NCBI GenBank assembly: GCA_009801015.1
Contig: VHZZ01000087.1
Location: forward strand, 301,647 to 323,799
Length of the DNA: 22,153 nt
Direction of reading: 5' to 3'
Source of the DNA: Silene noctiflora
Lineage: Eukaryota; Streptophyta; Magnoliopsida; Caryophyllales; Caryophyllaceae
The number at the start of each line of letters is the position of its first letter. Within the stretch, counting starts at the first letter, position 1. The translations under genes and the position numbers were made by a program. This document shows positions 11,406 through 21,722 of this stretch, one piece after another. Under the pieces are notes generated by a model. That model was given only the letters and a program-made list of their open reading frames with translations, did no database searches and had not been told where the DNA came from.

Positions 11406-12054
11406 AGTAACTCAATAACAACACATTTAAGCGGAGATTGTATAACAGAAATAGATTTTGTTATGCACCATGTCATTTGCATCGACGAATTTAAATTAAT
11501 TAGTTGTTAAAATATGATAAACAAGGGTATGTGCACAACCATAGTACGGAGTACTATATTACTTTACCTATTTTTGAAATGATTTTCGAGATTCCGAAAA
11601 AAACTTGTGGAACATTTTTGGGTGGTCGACTTTAGATTATGATGATGCTTGGTTAATACGGAGTAACTAATAAGTGAAAATAGATTATACTCCATCAAAG
11701 ACAAAGGAGTTAGTCCAGCGGAGGCGCGGAGCATAACAAACATGGGAAAATATTCCTGCACATAAAATCATTTCTGGAAGACATGTATCTCCCGGTATAT
11801 GGAATGAGTATATGGACATCTAAGTGTATACAAAAAGACCCGACATTAGTAGCTTTAAAATCTCGAAAAAGAACCAACAATACGCACAAGGCAAAGCCGA
11901 GGGGAACACTTTCAATATGAACATATTAGCAAAAATGTATGAATTTTACTCGTTGGCAAAATGCTAAAATTAGTACACTAAAACTGGACCAAGTAACCTA
12001 CAGGAGTAACGAGAGCTCGTTTTGAAGTATAGTAATGGCGTCAGGCGAAAAGAT

Positions 12055-14656
12055 TCACAGTTCGTCATGCAAGACATGTTCAGCCGGATTTTCCACAAGA
12101 GCAGGAGGGATATTATCATGCTGCAGGACATTAATCACATCAGGTACCTGTTGTTGACCGATACCTGCCCTTTTAGCCATGCCGCCTTTTATGGAAGCAA
12201 CCACTAACCGTTGAAGCTTGAGTATTCCAATACGCTTTGATACGACATATAGAACGGCTAGAGAAAAAGCTAGAAACCCTACGATAATTATAACCCTGCA
12301 AAAAGGAAGAAAGAGAGGAAATGGGAGTTTTTAACAACGTACCAGCAAGGTCAAATGGCGAGGGAAATCAGTGGAAAATAGACAGAGAGGAGAGTTCAGT
12401 TCATCTACCGGTCAATAATATCTTGGCGTTGCATTGTGGAAAGCAAGTTTCGTGTTCGACTAAGAAGTGATTTGTGTCCTGTATACTCCTTTTCTGCTTT
12501 CTTCAGTACTCCAGTCGAGTCCTCTACAGGCAAAAAGGAAGATGGACAACTTTTTATCACTACAAAACCGACTTTTTCTGGGTGTAATGGACTAAAGGGG
12601 CAGTTTCACAGATGATCCGGTTCAAAACCAAGTCAGGAATATCATCACTCAATGACTTTACTCTTAGTTGCATTTATAGCACTACAACATTCGTGAAGCA
12701 AAGTTGACGTCCTAGTGAACTACAAGTCTACAAGAGCTCTCTTTTTTGAGTCAACAGAGAATTAATATGAAGCAGCTTTCCACATTTAGTGTCGCATACT
12801 AACATATATTTTCAGGGAAACAGCTGAACTTTACTATACAACAAATACTCATAATCTACATCTTTGCTGTTATCTACTTTACCCTACTGTGGCCCTCTGT
12901 TTTCTCAATCAATTATTTTTCAAAACAATTTTAACTGTTACTAAAAGCCTCCAAATAAAGAGCAATCAAGATTAAAGAAAATACCAATTGCATAGATGAA
13001 AAAGCGGACAAAAAACGAGGACAAAAGTGAGAGATTCTAAACAAGAATCTAGGTCGAACGCAACACAATAGTGTGGAGAGTTAAGATAGCGTACCAAAAG
13101 TCATTAATGTACTTGCACTCCTTTCCACCTCCTACACTTTGACAAAGTTAAGTATGGAGGGAAAAGGTTAATGTCACTGTAGAGAAACACTACATCTTTT
13201 AAGGGAATAATAATAAAAGTAAACATTTATAATTGAATGTTGATAAGATCCAGTTAGAAACCTGGTGCATCAGTTGGCGAGTGCGACGGAGACTCTCAGT
13301 GATGCTTTCTGCCGCAGATGTCATCCCAGCCTTGGTCCTGAATTAAAACGAATGTAAAACTCAATTAGGTCAGGCATATAGCTAATTGGCTATATGCAAG
13401 TATTGCGGACAATGGGTCCTAATCTGAGAGTAACTTGAAGGGCATACTGTAAATTGCGCCTGCGTGTTGTAGACTCACTGCCTCCTCCGAATAGAAGTTC
13501 TCTCTGCAATACATAAGCACAACAAATTATATGAGAGTTTTTTCATATAAGAAATCAATCGATTAAACCTGTAATTACATGAGTTTTAAACAAGGAATTG
13601 GATTGATCTCACATTTGATACCATCTAGTACAAGACTCACTAATCAGTAAAGAACATCTGTTATAAAAACGAGAATAACAAAGAAAATCATTCCTCGAAG
13701 CAAATTGCCAAGTGGAAAACAAAACGTTGGGCGTAAACTTGGTTAAATCACATTTCCCTATAGTAGTAAGCAACGAGAAGACGTAGACAGTGCCATTGCA
13801 AAAATAAAGGTCATTAGCCATTAACTGCAGAATAAATGGGAACACTTGATTACCTCTTCCTGGGCCGTTTTCCTCATATTTGCTTTTGCTTGGAGATTAG
13901 CATTCCTCAAGGCAAGACGCAAGCTGCAGAAAAATGATTTAGAAGTGTATAATTGCTAGCAGACAAGGTGGTGTATTAGGTACATTGCTCAGACTCAGGA
14001 TGTCTCACGAGAAACTTACAGGTTTTGCATTTACCCGTGTTTAGATTGAGAGAAGGAAAAGGAGGAAAGAGCGGTGGGCAATTTTATTTATTTGATTAAT
14101 AAACTAGGTTAGAGGGAAATGGTGAAATCCATTTTTCATCCTACAAATAATATTAAAACCTTTCAAACATGGAAAAGATTTGGATGGATAACATTCTTAA
14201 CCCCACCCCAGTCCCTCCTTTCCATTCTTACCCTTCGCTCCTATTATTCTATATTTCTATCCAAAAGCCCTTAATGCTCTACGAAGAAGAATCGTAATGA
14301 ACAACAGTTTTTCTCAATTCTTCTTATTCTGTTTTGTTTGCTAGAAGCGAGGATGGTATTCTGTTCACTTACCTTTGTATTTGCTCCTTCCACTTCTCAA
14401 GAAGTTCTTGCGCAGATTGAACCTCATCAAATGCCGGAAGTTGTGGAGCCAACACATCCAGCTTGAGCTGCAAAGAATTAAGCATAGCCAACCCATCCTG
14501 TGCTAAACCATTCAATCTCGGAAGAGAATTCTTCACTTCACTCATTTCTCTGGACTTCCCATACTCTTCAATCTCCCTTATATTCCCTTGAATATGAGTC
14601 CATGTCTCATCCCACTGCTTCTTAACTTCCTCAACAGCCACAACCACCTCATCCAT
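12055..14656 (-). CDS. SEC20: Sec20 family Qb-SNARE with C-terminal HDEL, 7 coding exons, complete
   Basis: Coding exons in order: 14656-14373, 13923-13854, 13503-13448, 13337-13262, 13131-13095, 12523-12409, 12295-12055. They total 879 nt, giving 292 aa. All introns are GT-AG and every junction keeps frame. The start MDEVVVAVEEVKKQWDETW was chosen because acidic MDEV is my recollection of plant Sec20 N-termini. A longer in-frame start exists upstream and is reported separately. Residues 1-118 are helical and charged (N-terminal Sec20 domain). Residues about 138-213 form the SNARE region, including DSTGVLKKAEKEY and SLLSRTRNLLSTMQRQD, which are hallmarks of plant Sec20. A single transmembrane helix lies at 214-232 (VIIIVGFLAFSLAVLYVVS), followed by a 60-residue tail ending HDEL. 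By family knowledge, Sec20 acts in an ER SNARE complex receiving Golgi-derived COPI vesicles, with the tail in the ER lumen. The 37-nt exon at 13131-13095 is tiny but needed, because it restores frame and supplies EVERSASTLMTF. Confidence 0.88.
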
Positions 14657-15329
14657 TTCCACAACTAAATTTCCCAAACGTTCAGCAACTACTACCAAAC
14701 TGGCAATCACCTGACAAATTCTCCTATGTTCATATCTGAAATTCAAAAATATAATATTCTGAGACGCATTTCGGAATTCACTGCTTTCCCATCAAGTCAA
14801 TCTTTCGATACAAAAAGTTGATTAACAAGGATCTATACTACTCAGTACTCTACACTATACAAGCAAATAAAACTCGATGTACCCAAAAATCTACAACTGC
14901 ATTAGATGGCGTTCCGGGAACAAGCATTTCAATTCTATGGGCGCTTAATTAATGGCAAAAAGGCGGCGACATTTGTAAAATAAGGGATTCTCCAAACGGA
15001 CAGTTAAGGGAATTGAGTTATCGTGACGAATCGGAAACTCAAACCCACTAAAACCGACAATGATGAACAGCTAATCTATATATCTAACAATGATCAAAGT
15101 AAAAGACGGAAATTCTTAATTGAAAAGCATAATAATCCTCCTAATTCATATCTTTATCTGAAATTGAATAATCAGATACAAATTCTAGGGTTCCATCAAA
15201 CACAAATTCAGTAGCAAATTGATCATACTATACTATACATGAATCAATACTGACAAAGACAATTACGATCAGATTCCTAATTTGGGGGATTTAATCGATC
15301 AGATTAGTATAAACAATTAAGCAACTTAC

Positions 15330-15463
15330 ATGAACTCCAAATGAAGGCGTCGAATCGAATCGAGGCGATGAGGTAGTCTCCAGAAATTCTGCTTACGATA
15401 AAATTCGAACAAGTTTGTGACGTTCACGAGAACGAGCCAAGACGGACTTGTTTGCGATAGCAT
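15330..15463 (-). other. Candidate 5' UTR exon of SEC20, possibly coding
   Basis: On the minus strand this stretch ends in a good donor (GTAAGT at 15329-15324). It splices to the acceptor at 14737-14736, upstream of the SEC20 ATG. The resulting 594-bp intron (15329-14736) would lie in the 5' UTR. From ATG 15463 the frame stays open across the junction (MLSQTSPSWLVLVNVTNLFE...) for 71 codons into MDEVVV. The spliced leader also contains a short out-of-frame ORF (ATG AAC ATA ..., 8 codons) right after the junction. The upstream boundary is unknown: 15463 marks only the in-frame ATG, not a transcription start. Confidence 0.5.
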
Positions 15464-16074
15464 TTGAATTAAGGCTCCCTCAAAACCCGTCTTATCTATG
15501 CACACGGGTATGTATTAAACTCATTTTAATTTTTTAAACGGCATCAAAAAAACCCGAAAAAGCATACGTCTTTCATATTTCAAAAATCTAAAATCAAATT
15601 CAATGCTTTTATATGCATTGGAAATAAAATAGATAAACGGCAATAAACATTAAACAAACGAATTTTGAACATACGAAACTTTTGTTGATGTCGAAAATCC
15701 TAGCATTTCTGAGGATTTCGGTATAATTTTTGAGGAGCGGTTATTTTTAAGGGGGGTTGAATTATTGAATAAAGGTTTAATTCGTTGAATACGGAGGTAA
15801 TTGGTTGTATTGGTGTACGAGTATGTGTATACGTATTACAAAACCAACCGCGATTTATATTACTGTTTTGTCTTCCTTTCAAAGCTGAAGTTTTGTCTTC
15901 CAATCCAATGATATTCAAAACAATGTCCACTAATTTGTTCTTTTTTCGAGTAGACATTTTGATGATATCAGGCATCAACACAACAATTTACCAACAAAAT
16001 CAGAACTTCCTGTGAACTCAAAATGGACACCTTTCAACTATATAAGGCGCGGCGCAACTACGATTTTCCCAACG
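15464..16074. other. Intergenic region: SEC20 promoter side and ECT 3' flank
   Basis: This separates two minus-strand genes. The right part should be the 3' UTR of the ECT gene and the left part the SEC20 promoter. A short hairpin-prone CCCGT...ACGGG lies near 15486-15508. No clear TATA box, poly(A) signal or gene was recognised. The open frames here are short and carry no motif. Confidence 0.55.
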
Positions 16075-19000
16075 TTAATTCTGGAGAGCGCTCTTTTCAA
16101 GGACACCCTTCTTTAAGGCTTTCGGGTCAAGCGGAATTGTGCCTATAGTAAGCATTCCTGAAGATTTACCGACATCGACTTTCACGGGCATCGACCCTAC
16201 TGTCAGGACATTAGCTGGTGCAACTGTAGTTCTTGGAGCCGAAGCCGATGTTGGTGGATTCTGTTCAGTCTGATGCTTAGGATGGATGGATAATGAGCCA
16301 ATCTTCAGGGTAGAGACATTATCAGCAGGTTTTACTTCAATGGAGCTCTGCTTTGTACTTTCTGCACAAAATTTCTCAGAAGATCCAATTGGCTTTTCTG
16401 AAGTCCTCGAGTTGTCGGATTGTGCAATCTTCTCCACCCATGACCCTACTCCATCTTCTTTCACCGATCGATCGGCCACATAATTTACCTTAATGGGCTG
16501 CTGAAATTGATGTACATGGGCATGTCCATTAGCCCTGCGAAGTAAACGTGCTCTTTCTTCATACATGATTTTCTGCCGATTTTCATAGTAGATGAAGTCA
16601 TCCAACAAAGATGTCCTGGATGAATAATTCTTGAACACTTTAAGCATTTCCAGACCAGGCTTATACATTATCTGCGAATGCAATACTATAGAGCTGAGAG
16701 TCTGAGACGACGAATATGCATCTTATATGGATATATAAATGCTACAAGATGAAAAAATAAAAATAAAATAAAAAACGGGGATCTAAAAACACCGAGTATA
16801 CATCCATAAAGAAGGAAAAGTAAACCAATTTAACCAAATGATCAGAGCTAAAAGCGGAAAATGGAATCATAAACAGCACATTCAAGTTTTCAACATCAGG
16901 TTTTCAAAACTCAGAAGTTATGACCGACTACAGCAGTAATCTACCTCACTACCTCACTGATCTTATACCAATCCTTTTACTTTGTAAACCCAAACAATGA
17001 AACAATCATTGACCACATCAGCAAGTCCCAATTCGTAGTTTAGACTGTTAACTACTCTGTACTACAGTCCATAAAAGCTCATTAAAAAGAATAGATAAGC
17101 CTGAATCATCAGTTCGTAACTAAGAGTTACTGAAAGTCTTGGATAAAGTGAGAAACATAATAATGCTGCTCGTGTTGCTCCTTAATTAAAATGAACTGCT
17201 CATGATACTCCCTCCCATTTTTACTGTTCTTAATTTTCTATTTACAGAAAATTTTCATTGTTCTTCACGTTTCTTTTTCATTCCTTATTTAACCAACTTT
17301 TCATAATAAAACTACTAGTTTGTCCTAATAACTATAAATCGCATATTTACAATCCCCTCATAAATCCCATTACCACTTTCATAAGCATGTTGATTAAGCA
17401 AACACAAACCATATGAAAACCTTTAATTAACCACCCAATTAACCCTATCAACCTCCCTCTTCCAAACATCAACTATGCCCAGAATTGCTCAGACACCGCC
17501 ACACGGGTATGGACATCTAATACAAGTACCCTCATAACCAAGCTTTGAGACACACGGACTCCGTCCTAAAATATGGATGCGATGGCTTTAAAACAAATAT
17601 TTATACAATAGTTTTAAAAGGGATAGAGAAATGTATGAAACGTGAGACTTAAAATCATGAAACACCACACGCTGTTCTCCATAAACCAGTCCAATACTCG
17701 AGCAACCCTTCCTTTCTGTTTCCCCAAGGAGAACTTCCATGTACAAATCCCATATGGAGATCATCGAGTGTTGTGACAAGCAAGTATATCACTTAAAAAA
17801 TGAAGAGTCGAAGTAGAACAAAAGTCCACACCTCTCTCCATTCAAAAACCAACCACCAAGTCAGTCTACCTAAATCTTTGAGCAAACTACAAAGTCTTAA
17901 GAACATTAAATGCCTTCTTTGATTTGGCTTATAATACCCACACTTTAGTCTATGTGCAAAAATGTTGGAAAAACATTAAAATTGGAAGGAAGTAATAAGT
18001 AACATAAAAAGGAGCTGCGTTGCAAACCTCTTGAGTATCTCTGCTATTAGTCACTGGCTTATGCTCGTTATTTTCCAATATAATGTGGCGAAAAGTGGGG
18101 TTTGGCGCATCTTTTATCATATGCCACTTCACAGGGAAACTGCCACTCCATTTATCTTGCTGCCAGAAATCCATATCTTTGTCGAAATCAACAGGACCAA
18201 GCATCTGTGCAACACCACAGAACTGACCACTTGCATTGACCTGTACATAAAGAACTAAATAAGGAAAGGCACGAAGAGGGAGTCTTTAGGAGTATTGCCT
18301 TAAACTTAAAACAAGAAATACTTACCGAAAAAAATAGGAAGATGGGACACCCTCTTGGTTTTCCAACAGCTGCTTTTTGTGCATCTTCATAAGCACAGTT
18401 TAGCTTCTTGTTACCATTAGGAGTTGATGACCAAACATTGTACTTTATACTCTTATGAACATCATCCTCACTATATGATTTAATGACAAAAAATTTTGCA
18501 TCAGCATACTCCAAGGGAAAGTCGTCCTTGTTGTACTGATCAGTAGATATTACAATATTTCCTTCAGAATTGCAATTCGTAGCCTTCGCGGTGTAAGCTT
18601 TCACAATGATTTGATTTTTCGATCTGTTGGTTCTCGGACCACGATTCTGCTCAATCAGTGGATCTGGACCTCCATTTATGTCGGTGAAAGTTTTTCTATG
18701 ATAAAAATTGGACCACGTGTCACTCATAATTGCTTGGCCATTGGTGGATGATGCGTACTGTGATAAACTAGCAGCAGCTGGGTATGAAAATTTTGATGGG
18801 TTAGCTTTAGGGAGAAGCTTTGCAACAGACTGGAAAGAGCTTGATGTACTTGCAGTCTGAAAATTAATAAGAAACAAATTTCAGCAATTGGAGACATAAA
18901 ACGAGGGAAGGTGTATACAAAAAATGGCGAGGTAAAAAATATCATATGTTAGATTAGAAAACATGGAATACATTATTCAGAAACATAAACCATTAGTGAG

Positions 19001-21722
19001 CCTCCTGAGATAGACATCCAAGCAAACAATTTTTTTTTAATAAAAGAGTCAAAAGATTTAAAATAAAAAAAATACTAATAATACTAATAATAATATCCAA
19101 GCCACTATGTAACATGAAATATAAAGCTCAAACTTGAGCTCAGCTTTTCCAAATCCGAGCTGACCTCATTAAGACTCCAATATAGCTGGTTTGGGCTTTC
19201 TTTTCTTTATTTAGTAATTTCAAATTATACTCCCTCCTAGTCTAAATGTTGGTTCCCTTTCTTTTGGACACCAAAATTAAGGAAATGAATTTGGACCACA
19301 TAAAACACCCTATCCCACATGGAATTGAATATTGACCACACAAAACTTACCAAATAAGGAAAGGGGAACCAACACTCAACTAACACCGAAAAGAAAAGAA
19401 GAACCAACATAGAGACTAGGATGAATAGTTACTTTTAATTAAACTCGAAGAAATAATGACTTAATCTAAGCTTCAGCCAAATTTCACTTTGTTTGGAGCT
19501 GTGCTCGAGCTTAAAATTTTTAGGATCGACGAGCTTCAAGTCAAGCCCAAGCACAAAGTCATACTTCTGAGCCAATCACGAGTCCTCTGAACTAAAGCTC
19601 AAGCTCACGTTAGACTACTGATTACACAGTCAGACCCCTAAAATTCGGTCCTTCCTCTCCACATCACACGAAAGATTCCCCTAAAGTAACACTGGAAAAG
19701 GCTGACATCATTTGAACTTTAAAGCACACCTGCGGCATATGAGATGTAGCAGAAACTCCATGACCGTTATTTGTCACAGAACGTCTAGTTGCTCTGACAT
19801 TTGCTTCAGAAATATGTGATGCGGCTTTCAATGTATTAGTCTGACTAGATGTGGCTTTTGATGGTTTCACCGAGGAAGAAGCAGGGTTGAAAGCGTAGGA
19901 GTGTTTCGCATTTGCAGCATTAGCACGATGCATTGTAGATGGCCCAACATCTGAGATTGTGTCTGTCGAGCTATTTGGAAGAGCATTTGTACCAGACTGA
20001 ACAAGAACGGGAAAGTATCCAGGAGAAGTGACGGGGTCGGAGTAAGGAGAGAGATAATACGGTTGTGTCCCAATACAAGAGCCATCAACTCCTATCATCG
20101 CACCAGGTATGTACGGATTGTACGGATTAAAGGGAGATTCTCCATAACCATAGTTAGGAGTATAATACATATAAGGCAAGCTTTCTGCTTGTGTACCCTG
20201 AGCCTGTGCAGAGAAGAGAAGCATTACGAGAGATACGATACTTAAAGAACGCAATCAGAAAATTAAGCAAACAAAATGACCAAGCTCACCATATATTGCA
20301 CATCTGCACCATCTGAACCAAAAACACTATGTTGTTCATCCCATTCACCAGATGATTCAAACCCTGCCAATTTAAGATAAAGGAACATGAGACCATGCAA
20401 TATGAAACAATTTCACACATACAAGGGAGATAATCCGCGGGTGTGCTTTCTCTTTACCTGTACAATAATAGCCATAACCCGCGGCAGCAGGATAGTATAA
20501 GCTTGGATCAACGATATATTCTGACGTTCTATCGTTGTTCATGGTTTCTATATTTGCATAGAATGGACTGGGCAAACGTGGGTTCAGTTCAGAACCTTGC
20601 ATCTGAGAGACAACACAAGATAAATCAAAGTGAGAATGGTTACTTGTACAGAAACAATTTCAAAGAATAAATGAGCAACTAAAATTCACAGTTCCCATAA
20701 CAAGAATCTCAAAAAGGTTACCGTATAGGTGTCGGTCATCCCATTATCCTGGACAGTATACATCTCATATACAGGACTACCACCCTAGAATGGAGTAACA
20801 ATAGTATTAGCGAAGCATACATGGAATATCAAGAAGCAAACAATAAACTAACCAGGCAAAAGTAGCATAAAAGCCTTATAGAATTACAGAAGTCTACTTC
20901 CATGAATAATCGGAACACGATCACCAACATGTACAAAGTACAATGATATAGTCATATAAGACTATAATCAAAGTAATATTCAAGCCAATTATATAATAGA
21001 TTTATCTAGGACTGTAAGATACAAAACACATCATTCACAAAAACAAACTCTAATTCGTATGATTCTTTTTGTCACTGGCTTCATATTCACTCAAACCCCT
21101 AACCTCTCATTACCATTCAAAAGTATTTACCACTGCACCAACTTAACATTACTGCCAATTTCCTACTGAAACCCGTGAACCCACATTGAAAACGCCACTG
21201 ATTGTTGGGTTATCATAGGAAGATGAAATTCCCATGAACATTAATAAATTGATACGGAGTATGAATTAACAATTAGTGCGAATTGGATAAAGATGTTTGG
21301 TTGCGACAATGGAATCAATTGTAATTCATTCGGGTTACCTGAGTGATTTTCTAGGTTATATAAGAATTAGAGTTCCATATGAATTTGGCAATCAAACAAA
21401 CCCTAATAGTACGGAGTAGAAGTGCACAATTGCATATATACACTCAAACCGAACAAAACAAAAGAAACGCCAATCGATTTTGCATAAATTCAAACTGACA
21501 GAACTTGATACAACTTGGTAAACTAAACAATTCAACTTCTGTACAAATTACAAACATGCTAAATTCATCAAGTTTAGCAGAGATAATGCTTAATTAACTG
21601 CAATTTTAAAATTTAAAAAAAAAAAAAACATAATAAATCGCGAAAGAATTATACACGAATTGGGGAGAAAAATTGAGACATACCGATGAAGGATAGAGAG
21701 ACGAAAGAGTCTTAATCGACAT
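16075..21722 (-). CDS. YTH domain m6A reader, plant ECT (YTHDF-like) family, 8 exons, complete
   Basis: Exons in order: 21722-21684, 20784-20722, 20602-20458, 20363-20290, 20203-19730, 18856-18326, 18240-18028, 16671-16075. They total 2136 nt (711 aa plus stop). All introns are GT-AG and almost all are phase 0. Residues 1-380 look disordered and rich in Tyr, Pro, Gly and Ser (for example [14 protein letters not shown] and [21 protein letters not shown]). The YTH domain runs from about 382 to 530: [20 protein letters not shown], then [13 protein letters not shown], then VTNSRDTQE. The three Trp expected to cage N6-methyladenosine are present: W407 (NVWSS), and W468 and W473 (FWQQDKW). The C-terminal tail carries three related short motifs. 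By family knowledge, ECT proteins bind m6A in mRNA in the cytoplasm and control growth and mRNA fate. I cannot say which ECT subgroup it belongs to. The 39-nt first exon is supported by a clean ATG, frame and a GTATGT donor. Confidence 0.92.
16672..18027. other. ECT intron 7, long, with a possible large Stowaway-like element
   Basis: This 1356-bp intron splits the YTH domain near its C-terminal end (after VTNSRDTQE). It carries the candidate inverted-end element at 17206-17994. The remaining part is AT-rich without recognisable genes. Confidence 0.6.
17206..17994. mobile_element. Possible 0.79-kb non-autonomous Stowaway-like element
   Basis: The left end TACTCCCTCCCATTTTTACT and the right end (minus strand) TACTTCCTTCCAATTTTAAT are inverted copies for about 30 bases with several mismatches, and TA lies at both edges. 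The left end is a classic Stowaway terminus. No transposase motif is visible inside. The pairing of these two ends could be accidental because the interior was not compared with other copies. Confidence 0.4.
19123..19610. repeat. AGCTC/GAGCT-rich degenerate repeat zone
   Basis: Clusters of GAGCTC-like words occur on both flanks of the MITE: AAAGCTCAAACTTGAGCTC near 19122, GCTCGAGCTTAAA near 19502, GACGAGCTTCAAG near 19528 and AAAGCTCAAGCTCACG near 19592. Plant genomes hold dispersed elements with similar AGCTCGAG words. The family was not identified and the ends are unclear. Confidence 0.35.
19228..19431. mobile_element. Stowaway MITE, about 204 bp
   Basis: The left end TACTCCCTCCTAGTCTAAAT continues to GTTGGTTC. 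The right end read on the minus strand is TAACTATTCATCCTAGTCTC, continuing to TATGTTGGTTC. The two match over about 25 bases with few changes, with TA at both edges. The interior is short, noncoding and has no transposase. It is inserted in ECT intron 5. Confidence 0.75.
20785..21683. other. ECT intron 1
   Basis: This 899-bp intron follows a 39-nt coding first exon. It is AT-rich, with TACGGAGTA-type motifs near 21254 and 21411 and an AAACCCTA word near 21398. Long first introns are often regulatory in plants, but nothing specific can be shown here. Confidence 0.5.

Larger units (their letters stand above)
10822..12054. other. Intergenic region: VAD1 promoter side and SEC20 3' flank
   Basis: Both genes are on the minus strand, so this holds the upstream region of VAD1 (left part) and the 3' UTR of SEC20 (right part). 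It contains a direct duplication at 11041-11405 and a G-box. Two TACGGAGTA-type motifs near 11546 and 11657 may be MITE debris. No gene was recognised. A plus-strand open frame at 10742-11008 is antisense to VAD1 exon 1. Confidence 0.6.
18857..19729. other. ECT intron 5, with a nested MITE
   Basis: This 873-bp intron lies between the disordered N-terminal exon and the exon starting the YTH domain. It contains an A/T microsatellite-like stretch near 19028-19096. It also contains an AGCTC/GAGCT-rich zone (about 19123-19610) interrupted by the MITE at 19228-19431. Confidence 0.6.

Noticed and set aside
14053-14260. Purine-rich and pyrimidine-rich stretches in SEC20 intron 2 that look like inverted arms
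   Set aside because: The match by eye is patchy and could be low-complexity pairing. The ends and target duplication could not be fixed.
18188-18877. 229-codon open frame taken as a single coding block
   Set aside because: It contains ECT exon 6 but reads through the acceptor at one end and the intron 6 donor at the other. The YTH domain continues in exon 7 only after splicing.
19664-20254. N-terminal [20 protein letters not shown] resembling a signal peptide
   Set aside because: The hydrophobic start is ECT intron 4 read through. The exon begins at the acceptor, with AQGTQAES, so there is no secreted protein.
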